Source: Anisakis pegreffii
Taxonomy: Eukaryota; Nematoda; Chromadorea; Rhabditida; Anisakidae
NCBI GenBank assembly: GCA_035041965.1
Contig: JAPYMA010001110.1
Span: forward strand, 62,001 to 126,000
Reading direction: 5' to 3'
Length of the DNA stretch: 64,000 bases
A program made the position numbers and the translations under genes. Positions 27,952 through 40,344 of this stretch are shown here, piece by piece (within the stretch, counting starts at the first letter, position 1; every line of letters begins with the position of its first letter). The notes beneath the pieces are model-generated. The model worked only from the letters and a program-made list of their open reading frames with translations. It searched no databases and had not been told where the DNA came from.

Positions 27952-28417
27952 CAACTCAATTTTTCAATAGAATTTCAGTTTCGTAAAGATTTTTCTTCTT
28001 TTTTTTTTCAGGGGTTTTTTTGAAAATTCCGTTTCAGCTTTTTAAATAGAATTTGACCTCCCGATGTGCACCTTTGGCAGTGAAATGAAATCGTTTGTCA
28101 GTGATAATACGCTCACGACTACAGTTTTAAATAACATGTTGCTACCATTCAAAAAGCTCACAGTACATTGCTTTTATTTTATTTACATCTCTATCTTATC
28201 AGTTTTATCCCATCTTATCATATCCAACATCGTATCACTTTCGCAGTAACTCACGCACCCAATAATCCAATACCTCAATAATAATTACCGAAAACATCAT
28301 CAGTATTGAACGAAGTGAGAATTTTTGAACTGCTTGATAAGTAGACGGATTTAGTGATTTTTGTGATACTTTGGATAATGAATTCACACTTCTGATATCT
28401 AAATAACTCAAAATCAG

Positions 28418-28470
28418 TTGGCCAATGACTCAGTTGGTATGAGTTTTTTGGCCAATGACAGTTGGTATGA
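28418..28470. repeat. Imperfect tandem duplication (about 24 bp)
   Basis: TTGGCCAATGAC(TC)AGTTGGTATGA occurs at 28418-28442 and 28448-28470. The second copy lacks two bases. Non-coding. Confidence 0.65.
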
Positions 28471-28804
28471 TATCGAAATGACATAAATTTTCAAATAAAT
28501 GACGAGTTGGAAACTTAAGAAACCATTGTTCTTAACAAGTTTTTCGATCTCTATAATTATATCCTTCAAAAATGTCATTTGCCATCGTTTTTTCCTCCTC
28601 AGCAATACCTGATTCGTTTTTTAAAATGATAGTTGAACAAAAATTGTCATATTGGGCATTCTAAATTCAGCTACTTCAAGAATTTAAACAACAGATCGCC
28701 CTAATCAAACGGAATTTCAGCCAAACACTTATACTCACATTTCAAAGCAAACAACAAGGCAATATTGGAAGTGTTGCGGCGATATTTCGCCATTTTCAGT
28801 TGAT

Positions 28805-28961
28805 TGTTCGGGAATGTTTGCGTTCCCCGTCCTCCCCGTCGGGGAGCGGAACTGGACAGGGGGTCCCCGAGAAAAAGTCGAGGAGCGGATCGCCCAGGAG
28901 GAACGCTTCCCGCGTTCCTCGTTAGGGTTTCCGACGGGGACCCCGTTCCCCAACGAAAACT
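28805..28961 (-). mobile_element. Diverged copy of the GC-rich TIR element
   Basis: Read on the minus strand, it begins AGTTTTCGTTGGGGAACGGG and runs through matching blocks (GTCCCCGTCGG, GAGGAACGCGGGAAGCG, CTCGACTTTTTCTCGGGG). The blocks are in the same order as in the 60238-60453 copy. The TIR is degenerate (ACGAAAACT against ACGAACACT). The longer open frames across it are by-products of GC-rich repeat sequence. Confidence 0.7.
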
Positions 28962-29295
28962 GATCTTTACTGTCGCACCAAAGCACTCAATCAGTTCTTA
29001 CTGTTCACAAGAGATGATGCTAGCCAACATATACAAGAACTTAGGAAATCCTTGTGACTACTTCAGACTGGCTTTTGTTCGGATGTAGATCCGCTGAAAA
29101 TATCCAGAAACCAGAATAAAGAAGTGTTGCCATGAGCAAACCGCTTTCCGAGGGAAACGTACCCCCCCCCCCGTTCCCCCTCTTCCTTATAAGAACCACT
29201 AGTCAGTAGTATAAAATGAGTTAGCTCCTTGCAATCAGTCAAGCATTTTCGAACACTAATGAACAAAACTAACGAAATATCGAAAAATAGTCAGC

Positions 29296-29980
29296 ATTAA
29301 AATGCTGACCTCTTCGATCCCTCTGACATCCTCAGCTTCCCTCCCAGGATGATTCTCCCACCACCTGTGATCACTGCTTTTCTGATGAACTGAATCAAGG
29401 TCAAGAGTACATAACAGTACTCTTGACCTTGATTCAGTTCACTAGAAAAACAGACAACCTTCCAGACGGTTTTGATCGTTCTTATTGATCTGCTAAATGA
29501 AGATTTTGAGTGTGCTACTCAATTGAAGCATTTCAATAAATTATCAAATAATTCACACGACTTTTTTGATGCTTTTTTCGTTGCTATCAACAGTGATTTG
29601 TGTGAAGTGATGGTGTTCGTTTCGTGGCATTGGCAATGTTGAATCGCCTGTCAAAAACTTTTATTATAAACACAATTCACCTCATTGTATCCAAAAGTTG
29701 TTGAATATTAAAGGGGATCTGCAAAGTACACAATAAATTGAGAGAGGCCTAAAGCAGCGGTAGGCGTAATGAGGATTTTTTTTTCAAGGAAAATCCACAG
29801 CGCTGTTGCAGCCAATTTTGAAGGCAAAGTTGAAATTAGTGGATTAACGATAGCGATTTACGCACTATTTTTTCTGAGAAACTGCTTAACGTTGTTGACG
29901 GTTTCACTTTAACGTTACGGAGACTTTTTTTAAGGGTTAACATTGAATGACACTGAATTTTTTCATTAGCACGTGCAACA
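29296..29980 (+). repeat. Dispersed repeat, copy 1
   Basis: Collinear similarity to 62760-63610. Shared blocks include GTCC/ATCC-CTCTGRCATCCTC, ACAGACAACCTT, TGGCATTGGCAATGTTGAAT, GTATCCAAAAGTTGTTGAAT and TTTTTTTCATTAGCACG-like strings. Copies are well diverged and carry no intact coding frame, so this is an old inactive element of unknown class. A perfect hairpin (29386-29441) is present only in this copy. Confidence 0.55.
29386..29441. repeat. Perfect hairpin, 25-bp arms, 6-nt loop
   Basis: Arms 29386-29410 and 29417-29441 are exact reverse complements; the loop is ATAACA. The arms carry GAATCAAGGTCAAGAG. There is no coding potential. Confidence 0.9.
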
Positions 29981-32900
29981 ATGCACTTCAGTTTGTTATG
30001 AAATTCCATCAAGAACGCACATTGCCACAATCGAAGGTTGCCTGGAAGAACAAACACATTTCTGTCACACAATGAATTTTTGCAGTTGAACAAGTTTTCG
30101 GGAAGTGATTGTGAATGAATTCGTGCTGTGATAATTGAGGCTGCGCAATGGCATTGATATAATGACTATCCACTTTCAGGAATGTGTACGATAGATTAGG
30201 AATTGCCGATAGGTGATAGTAGAAGTGTGAATGAGTACTGGATAAAGGAAAGATGAGTTGTGGATATGGGAAGCAGGGCGTGATATGCAAGTGAAACAGC
30301 AACAGTGTGAAGATACGTGTTGATGCGGTTGCTGGTTGCACAAACGCTGCTTGCTCATCACCTTCAAATCATCATCCTCATCCAAATCCAAGTCCAAATT
30401 GACGTTGTGCTGTGCTTACTCCATCCGCTCAAGCCAATATTGTTACCTGTTTCGTGGTTCTAATCCGTCAATGTGATTGCTTTTTATTGCATTGAACTTG
30501 TTCCGTTTATTCGATCTACAATTTCAAGTTACAATATCCAATCCAATAAACAATCCAAATTCACTTAATGTGTGGCAATCGTTCATTTTGATCATTTCAT
30601 TTCTCATTATTTGCATCTTCATGCGATTAATTTTCGTTTAATCGCTGCCAAAGTATCTGTTTAAAGCCCATTAGAATGCTAATTTCAAAGTCTGCAAGTG
30701 AATCATTGATTTTGCTGCGTCATTTTCAGTTTACCTTTTAGGGTGTTGTTTTTTCAACGAAATGTGTATATATAAAATGCATTTGCGTTATCTTTATGCA
30801 CCGAATAGATTTGGTTCGAGTTCAGCACGCGATAACCAGCAAAGGTGTGCTGTCCTGTCAGAGTGTGATATCCGAAAAAGAGAGAACAAAGTAAGGCTTA
30901 TAGTAGCTATTCGTCAGTAGCGCTATTCCAGCAAAAAACAGTTCTCGCTTCATTCGCAGTTCTTTGTTCATCAACAAAACACAAAAATATTACTTCATTG
31001 ATGCAACATCGTTTCCTGTGAATTGCGACCATGAAATATAAAGAAATATCAAATATGCTGTTCTTACGACGAGATGCTTGCAAATAAATTGCTGTTCATG
31101 TAAGCGATTTTCTGGAAATCGATTGGATGCGATGAATAGTCTCAACAATGAACTGATAAAAAACTGACGATAAATTTGTTAATGATCGTAGTAATGTTTG
31201 TGTGTGCCAGATAATAGTACAACTCAAAATTATATGTTGTGTATTGGTAGTTGTGAACGAATGAAGAGTTAGTTGGTGTGGATGGTTGGAAGGAATGAGC
31301 AGAACGGATAATCGGTAAGCAATGATTTTACACTCATTAGAACATTATTGATCATTGAAACAAAATGAAATATCTTTCGGTAAAGGAAACTAAATCAAAC
31401 TTATGGTTGCTTAAAGCACTAGCAATAGTCATTTGAGGTGTTTTCATTGCATATTCTCAAATAATCGTAAAACATTAGTTCTGAATTAGTTATTGCTGCA
31501 ATGATGCTCATTTATTTATTCATTCATTTGCGAATCAATCTTGATTTCAGTGCATTAAAATGTCATCATGTATGCACGCACATTTATCTGTTTATCGGTA
31601 TGAAATTCCACTGACGTTTGGCATTGATGCAGTGCAATTAAATATAGTATGCGTTTGTCTTATAGTCCGTGTGAGATTCATTACCAGATATTAGCTTCGT
31701 TTTCGCGAATTCGAATCGTAAAACTGCGAATTACCGATCCAGTTTTGTTGCTCTTTTATGCACTTGCACACGTTTCTGTGCTCAGCAATAAACGCTATTC
31801 AACATCCTTCTCAACATTTGTATTTGTTCATTTTGAGTTGAAATCTGAAGTGGGCAAAAAGGTTGCCACCATAATAAGATTTTCGCATATGAAGTTACTT
31901 CATTAGCACAGCAGCAAAATCTGCCTTCGGGCTATTGCTCACATAGCCGTACGCATTCATTCATCTGTCTGAATTTTGTGATGTTTCACTGCAAACAATG
32001 ATTCAGCTTTCTGTGCGTTCAGAAGTTGAACTCGAACGTATTTAGCGAAAGTTGGTGAAATACAGCTTTGAGTGTTAAATTTAAGCAATAGTTATGCATT
32101 CGTTTATAACAGCTCAACGCCAACTCCGACTACACTCTATCTATCATCTGTCAATCATTTCAATTGTTCCGTAAACATACAAATATTCATCTCATTTGAT
32201 GCTCCTATTGAACTATTCATTTAATTAGCTCGTTTCAGTTATTTATTCATACTATTCGGGGAAACCGTTCCAAAGGAATGCGCATTCTGACGATATCATT
32301 TCAACGCATCAATGAACAGCTTATTGATCAGAAATAATAGTTAGTGCAAATGACTATTCATCTTTCATAGAACAACTAACAGTGGATTTCTTTTCATTAT
32401 TAACTCTCAAGAAAGAAAATTACTTATATTGGAATGAGAAACTCTTTACGATGAAATTTGCTGGTGTTGAAATTGTATTCATAAGCTGATGAAATACCAG
32501 TATTCCTTCGACAATTATTCAAGTAAGTTCAAAAAATCGTTCCGTTATGCAGTGAGAAGAAAATCGATAGAGATTTCCTGTTGTGGTTCTTTTTGTGAAT
32601 GTGCTATTCGTTTGTTAAATTCGTTGATGATCGCAATAAAAGATTTCTGAGAGTCGACTAAAGACGCAGCTATGTCCTTATGATCCAGTTACTACAATTT
32701 GCCGTTTCATTTAACTTTTCTCCGATTAAAGAATATTGAATTTGGACGACTTCTTCTTTGGTGATTTTTTCCATTTCCAGCTTACTTTGAGCCAATCCTC
32801 CTCGCTGTTGTAAAAGAGCAATGAAATTGTTTTGATAGTGTTCAATCTGAGGATATGCACAATATTATGTATAAATATTTCTTTCGCGCTATAAATTTAT

Positions 32901-34438
32901 CTGCATTTTTACAGCTAGTGATACACGATTTTCTGGCATCATTCAACTGCTCATTTCCATTCAATTTTGATAAATTTTCACTAACCTTATCGACCGCTCA
33001 ATGCGATCTGGTTTCCGTCTGTTCTTCTGAGGGTTCTTTTTAATTCAACGATACACGCGTCACATCAGTTCTTTCTGCTGTTCAGAACTTCCCCAAAATG
33101 TCAATAAAACCTTCGAAAACTTCTAATTCCACTGTTCCTGAGCCTACAATGAAGTTAGGATTTTTGCAAGTGTCCATAATTATACAGTTCTAAGCGTGCT
33201 TATATCAGCTTAAGTAGATGCATCCATTAAGTAGATGAAACAAGTAAACAAATGAGCTGAACAGATGAAATTTGGTTTCTTTTCATAAGAAATAATTTTC
33301 AAAAACATTGTTCTAAAATATTTCATCTTGAAGCTGTCATTGCAGACTTATCAGAGCAAGTTCTTTTTCAAAAACGTAAGATTAAAAGAGTGACTAATGA
33401 GAAGAAGCAGGCATTTAATCTAAAATTTCAGCGTTATTGCCTCAAGAAATTATTATACTCCTTTTATCGAAATGAAATTTTGTGTCTTATTTCATCATTC
33501 CACTTTCAGTTAAATGACTCTCTAAAGTGCAGCCAAGGTGATCTGAATAATTCTAATTGATCCAGATATCTACTTATCTCACTTATATAAGAGGCAGTTC
33601 TGTAGCATCATCTTCATCGTTATTCCCATTCAATTTCCGAATGGATCGCTAGTTTCCAGCAACATTCGACCTCCATCAGTTTATGATATTAGTGAGCAAT
33701 TCAATTCATTTTGCTAAAATATTATTTGCACGCGATCAGTGTTCTCTTATACATCGTTTTTTGCCGTTTTTATTGCTGCTTCACGTATAGCTTGTATTAC
33801 GGTTGCATTTTATGAATCACTGATACGAATGGACATATCTACATTACGACCAGACAAAAGTCTCAAAGTGTGTAGGAAGGCAATTTCCCATTAATCATTA
33901 TTCGCAGTTTCAGTTGTTATTTCACTCAGATGTTGTTTTCATCACATTCGAACACCTATGCATGCGAAGTTCATGTCAATTAGTTGAGCTGCTTTTGCTT
34001 TCTCCTTACGGGCAATGTTCTGGATTCAATATTAATGTTCTTTCGTTTTGCTTTCCTTGTATTAGTGCATTGAAATTAAGTCGTACTCATCCGTCAAAGT
34101 TTTTTTCTTAACCGATTTTAATTGTTTTGCCATAAATTTCCATCTGTTGGGAGCAGGTGAGTTTTTGATAGTTGTGAATTAATCATGTTTTTTTTTTCGA
34201 TCAAAAATCGCTTTGTTGTTAATTGGACGAGTCGAATCATTTGTCCGTTGAATTTTACTGTTTGTTCGCTTTGTGTTAAATGATTTCTGATGAATTGATT
34301 CTGATGTGATGATCATTTTCAATCCGTGATGGTTCAGGTATTCCGCTCTGAATAACAATTTCGTGAGTATCATAAAACGGGAACGTGGACGTGAAGAGGT
34401 GAGGTGAGCATGAATGGAGCGTGACCGTCGAATGAGCA

Positions 34439-37400
34439 ATGACGGCACGTCTCAGTCTTCTCATGATCTACTTTGCGATTCCTGGTGCCATCGCACTACC
34501 TCCACGGCTTTGTCCAGCATCGTGCTATTGCGAGACTGTTGATAAGGTCCACTTTTAACTGATACTATGGAAACAATCTGTTCAACAATACGAAACTTTC
34601 TGTGAAGATGACATTATCACTGCGAACTTTTTTGCTGTATGGCAAAAGTTCTTTAAAAGTTGACTGGTTCGTGTGCAACAATACGTATGAATAATGAATC
34701 AGATTGATATTTGCGATATATTCAAAGAGTTATCCGCCCTCAGAATGTTCTTTCACAAAAGACGTTTCACCAGAAGTGAAGCAATGAATTGATAAGTCAG
34801 TCGCGTTACGTCTGTTAACGTGATTTTTTCAATAGCAGCTGGAAGTGACAGCAGTAGTAGTCATCGCACAGCTGTATCATAAGACGCAACATATCAAATA
34901 TCGTTGCTCTCATCCGACTGATGTATATCTTTCGCATTGATACACTGCTGAAATCTCAGAGTAATTCGTCAAATCGTCCAATTAAATCATTTATCACAAT
35001 TAAGCCGTCTCAACCCTCTTCAAAGAACTCATTCGCTCGTTACTCAACATCGCATTATACTTGAACAATACTTGAGCATTCATATTGACGTAGATTCCAT
35101 TACTCATTTATCGAATGTTTTGATTCGAAATGCAAGAAAGTTTCCCCTGAAAAAAAAAAGCCATCAAATGTTGATAATTGATGCAAAGAGTACCCAAATA
35201 TAGAACGCCCGTAACCATAAGTGATTCATTGTGCGAGTATATGAAAGCTTTTCAGCACGCAATGAACGTTCACAGCTTGCTCACTAACTCATGATGACAA
35301 CTTTCATTTGGCTAAAAAGAGCAAAATTTAGCGAATGAGAGTCACTTTACTTCAAAAATGGCATAAATTTTTTAAAGTGTGAAATCGGATGAAAATTATG
35401 AAGAGTGATCAAATGTTTATCGATAATACATGTTAACACCATTTGTAATGAATAATGAATTACAGATAATTTGTGAACACGCAGATTTCGATAGTGTTCC
35501 TACGAATTGGCCAGTAACCGTCCGTATTTTGATCTTCAAAGATTGCTCTATCACTCACATTCAGAAGCATGCTTTCAGAAGGTTTCTCTTCTCGTTGCAT
35601 TTCGAAAGTTAACGTCATTCTATAAAAACCTCTGTAACAACTGCTAGGCTGATATCAGTTGAACGAACAGTGATCTGAATTGCTAGATAGTCGTTCACAT
35701 TCTCAAGCAATTCGTTCTCTGTGAGTGAAAGTCATAGATATCAGTATGTCAATTATCGGCGCCAAACTATCCAGAAAATACTTTTTCCAAATGATTTTCA
35801 GATATGCGAACTTGGAAGAGTTGATAATTGAAAACTGTGATCGTTTAAATTCTCTGCAAAAATTCGCCTTCAAGGGTCTCAATCATCTCAGGTGAACATC
35901 GCACACTCAACAGCACATTCATCAGTCTATACAAAACTCAATAAATCACTATAATAGATTTTTAACACGTCATCCATAATTTTACTTTTTTCCATTCAGT
36001 CGCAATTTGTTTTAAAGGCACTCACATCATCATCATCGTCATCATTCTCTACCTGAGCACTTTTTTCAAGACAGGTGCTCGTTTGAAAGAATGCATTCAT
36101 GAGGCTGCAAATTTGCTCACTTTAGCATAATTTCATCTACAGCTCTCTATCCAGAAACATCAGTATAACTGTATACTGAAGCATCGCTTCGATTCTGCTC
36201 GTGTACAAGCATTTCCCTTCTACGCTAGCAAACACTTCCTCTCTAGAATGGCAAAGCAATGTGATAGTTTGTTTTGAAGGTTACTCCGATTATCGAACAA
36301 TTCAAATCTGAAGGATATTGCTAAGAGCGCTTTCTCGTTGATTTCAAACACTCATGGACTACGAATCCAGTTAGATGATAACGCATTCACAGTGATTCGA
36401 CCTGGCTTCTTCAGGTCTCGCGTTTTAGTTTATTCATGTGTTCACTTATGATTATTAAATCAGTAAATTGAGGCATTTCGTAATTTCTGTTCAAATTCTG
36501 GAGGTGTGGAAAATTTCAAAGTTACTGACTTTATTCAAGGTGCTGGAATGAAATCGCCGAACACTCACTTTCGGAACTTAGCTGTCAGCTGAATTCATTC
36601 AAATATTAAACCTGAAATAAAGCTTAGCAAACGATGTTTGCTTGTTGATGACTTCATTGAGCACGCATTCGACTGCTTATCCACAAATATCAATAAGCGA
36701 TCTCGTCTAATTAAATGCATATTGTTTCTTGGAATCGCACACTTTCGAATATCACCATGAAAAACTTAACGATCCTTCAGAAGCATGAAGCTTTAAATAA
36801 TCAGCGAATCCTTTCTTTACAATTCCAATGCACTCTTCGCAACATCAATTGTAAATTCACAGAGTTCTTCAAACAATCTTCTCTTAACAAACCAAAAACC
36901 AATTAGTTATGTTCATCAGTGAGTAAATGCAGTCCAATTCAGACAGTCGAATCATCTTCGAGAACTATCAATTAAAGGCAATAACTTGCATATCCAAGCG
37001 AATGCGTTTGCGGGTCTAACTCGTATCGATTTTTTCAATTTGATAGGTGTTTCGTCTATTCAACCATTGGCATTCGAAAATGTTTCTCGTATTCACAGGT
37101 TAGGGATCATTTAATTTATTTGCGATCGAAAGTACGAACTGTGATTAATTTATCACGCCAACAATTTTGAGGTTTCACTGTTTATCTGAATCGCTTGATC
37201 AAGTGTATTTCAGGTTCGAAATAAGCGGCTCAAATCTGTCTCTGACTAAAGGCTTTTTATCATCGATGTCACATGTCAGAGAGGTGATAACCGTTTCTCT
37301 CAATTTTACACAACCAAATCTTCACGATATTGAAATTCGAAATTTTTTCTTTCAACTTTGTGTTTGAATCTGTTTCAATTTCCAAAACTGTTCTTTACTT

Positions 37401-38785
37401 CTAAACACTAACTTCTCATGACATTCACTGTCAACTGGAACCCAGTTCGTTGATCCTTTCAAAAGTCTGCCTTAGGAAACGAAGGCAAATTCACAACGAT
37501 CTCGTTCATTTTTTATATCTCATTAGATTGCACTGAGGGCTATTGAAAGCAGATTACATTGCATTTTGTAATGATCGGAAACAATTGAGAACTTTCTTAA
37601 TGCAATAAATGGCTGGCTGGTTTATCATAATTTCCACTCAGGAAAGCTGATCTGACCGAATAAGAAGCATGTCTCTCGGTCATTTAAATGAGAATGAATG
37701 TGAGCAATAGTGGTGTAAACTGCAAAATGATCTTTTTTTGGTAGAATACTAGGAATATGCAGCTGTTCTCATCAAGATTATTTTCTTTAAAATCGCATTT
37801 TGATTGATAAGCAATTTTTGATAATTGACACTATCAATATTTTCATGTATTTTCAATAGTTCGTAATTCGTCTTTCGTATCAACATTTTAAATGCTCGCC
37901 TTTCAATAAATACGTGCATTTGATCATCGTGATGAGCAACGTTGCAGTGAGCACTCACTTAAACTTTTGAAGTTTATAAGGTCAAAATTGCCTTTCTTGA
38001 AAGGAACAAGTGCAGTTTTAGAACCCATTCTTGAGCTGATTCCCATGTGTAAAACACTCACACATTCGCTTTATAGACGTTAATCTTTAAAAATCGTTGG
38101 TTTTAGATTCATATAAGTTCAAATCAGATCGAGTTCATCGAAACAGCTGCCTTCGATGGTATCTTCACGATTGGACGTCTTCAACTCAGTGCAAATTCCA
38201 TACAAAATATATCTGCGCACGCATTTTCGTCGATTGTAAATATTGGTGAATTGATTATCGAAGATAATTTTATCGCACACATCAACGCAGAATCATTGTT
38301 AAGTTCAGCTTGGAGAACCAAATTCCGTGATAATACTCTTCGCTGTGGCTGCGAAATCGCTTGGATAAAACATTCAAGGGTTCGATTAGTTCACTTCTAA
38401 CTTGTATAATTTAACCAATGCTGGTTCACCGACAACATTTTCGAAGATTTCTTACAGCAAATTTTCATCGTTCCGTTATCAGTTATTGTATAAACGATCA
38501 CTCTAGTTAACAGGAAGTGATAATTAGGTTTCGGTATTGAACATACAATATTGAGAGGCTTTTGAAAGATCTTGAGCTTCGAAAGTGAAATGAAAGATGT
38601 TTCAGGATGTGATTTTATTGAAGCGTAATTTCTGTGGTCCAGAGGAGAACTATATTTCCTTGATGAACTATGAAGCTAGATGTGCGCCGATCCATCAGAA
38701 TGCATTATCGCGTTTTAACGCATTCTCTAATTCATCTTTGTTGTACCTTTTGTTATTATTCTTTTACATGATTGTATTATTGTGA
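34439..38785 (+). CDS. Extracellular leucine-rich-repeat protein with signal peptide and GPI/TM tail
   Basis: Eight exons in phase: 34439-34546, 35466-35581, 35802-35891, 36280-36414, 36943-37098, 37214-37283, 38107-38379, 38606-38785 (stop). They encode 375 residues. A signal peptide occupies 1-19 (MTARLSLLMIYFAIPGAIA). LRRNT cysteines are 25, 29, 31 and 39. About nine LRRs follow, with motifs such as LEELIIENCDRLNSLQKFAF, LRELSIKGNNL and LQLSANSIQNISAHAF. LRRCT cysteines are 305, 307, 326 and 342. The end is a Ser/Asn-rich linker and a hydrophobic C-terminus (about 360-375) with no basic residues after it, as in a GPI-attachment signal. It is likely an outer-surface or epidermal adhesion/patterning protein of the nematode extracellular-LRR-only class. 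All introns are GT-AG. Ligand and exact orthologue are unknown. Confidence 0.85.
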
Positions 38786-40344
38786 ATGAATCTCTCGGAA
38801 TATATGTTTGTATGATATAACGTTGATCATTTCAAATGACTCTCTGCGATACCATCTTTGATTCATCGAAAATGACGGGTTAATAAGATTGAATTCATTC
38901 TCAATACCACTTCGAATGACGATCACGCTCTGCGTTCGCTTCTGCTTATAGTTAGAAAATTTCCTCATGAATTTTGTTTTCATTTATGATGTTCTCCCGC
39001 TCGGAAAATTAATTCGCGTTGATTGGAATAAAGCGCGTCGCTTGACGGCTTCATAAAATCAATCTATTCAGTTCCCATACTAGACAGGATTTCAATGAAA
39101 CATCTGTGAATACTTGTCTTTCAAACACTCTAAAGCCGAAAAAAATTTCTGTGGTTGTTAGTGTTCCATTTCGTTGCACATCACCATTACATGATTTCAC
39201 CATTTCGTTGCATTCAACGGGACTGCAGACAGCAGCGGTGTGTTTGCAGTTTCACACTACGTTCAATTCAGCACCAGTTTCATCACTCCAGAGAATGTGA
39301 TTTTCAGACACATCGAACGTCATTTCCGTTGTTCCTTGGTCTCTTTCATTCTCATGTTCTTGGAATGTAATTAGTCTGATTGAGCCATTCTTCATTTTGT
39401 TAGTGATCTCACTGTGAGCGGTAACTAGTCTTCATTGCAATCATCAACTATCCAGTGAGAGATGTGTAACAATTCGGAAAAGTCCAGAGAAAAAATTCTT
39501 ATGCTTGACAATCGGTAGAATGACCATCGATAAATCTAATGCAATAAACCGGAAATTCGCTCAGAATAAATAAAGAAATAAATAATTCCCACATACGCAG
39601 AAACGCAAATGTACCCCAACATGTTCCTATTCTTGATATTGCAGGGAATCATTTACGCTGTGATTTGGTTGTGTTTTTGTTATATCCTCTGTTCGTTATC
39701 ATATAAGACCTATGTGTGACTCTAATAAAACATTTACGACGTGCATGCTACTATCATCGCCCTTCTCATCAATATTGCTCACGAGTAGCTGTTTTTATTT
39801 CATATGATATGCCCGTTTTTGACTCTGATCAAAGACGCTGTTTCAACTTATTTTAGGATAACCACTAATCGCACGTGAATAGTGGCCAAACTAATTTTGC
39901 TGATATCTGTGGGAAGAGGATATCAGCTTGAATAAGTTGCAGTGTTGTGCTGTGTGGTTGCAAAGAATCTTTGTGATCTCAATGATGTCACGAATAATTT
40001 AGAAGTGAATAATGCATGAGACCAACAGATCGTATGACACAAACCAACATTCCAAATGTCTCCCGAATACTAGTCTCCGAATTGAATTTGAGACCAATAT
40101 CCGTTGTTTTACACATCCAGCTCACAAAAAAGAGAAATTCTTCATTGTCTGAAACTACTCGCTTTGCAGTGCACAGCACTGGTGCATTACCAGGTAGTCA
40201 TAATATGTGAGTGTTAAGATTTCCACTTTTCAGAACTGTTGAAGCCATCTTGATCTGAGGCGTCCGTTAGGTGCAGTTAATTTTATTGACTTTACTTGGT
40301 TACACATCAGTTGAGCATTACAAAATTAATTTATTGGCTCGCCA
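38786..40344. other. Intergenic interval between convergent genes
   Basis: This lies between the stop of the LRR gene (+) and the stop of the receptor gene (-), so both 3' UTRs should lie here. No exon is supported. A 9-bp inverted repeat with a short loop is near 39898-39927. Confidence 0.5.

Larger units (their letters stand above)
26200..34438. other. Gene-poor interval with decayed repeats
   Basis: About 8 kb with no gene model I can support. It contains two GC-rich TIR-element remnants (27855-27951, 28805-28961), C-homopolymer tracts (27505-27514, 29162-29173), a perfect hairpin (29386-29441) and one copy of a dispersed repeat (29296-29980). A small acidic minus-strand stretch at about 30409-30362 (DLDLDEDDDLK before a GTGATG donor) might be a 48-base exon. 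Many open frames here are low-complexity His/Ser/Thr or Ile/Phe runs typical of AT-rich spacer. Confidence 0.4.

Noticed and set aside
27505..29173. Long C-homopolymer tracts (27505-27514, 29162-29173) as regulatory or i-motif elements
   Set aside because: Single homopolymer runs near decayed GC-rich repeats; nothing ties them to a gene.
30009..30397. 110-codon minus-strand frame with His/Ser/Thr-rich product and an overlapping acidic one
   Set aside because: Low-complexity translation with no consistent splice partners; only a 48-base acidic piece before a GTGATG donor looks possible and it is too short to call.
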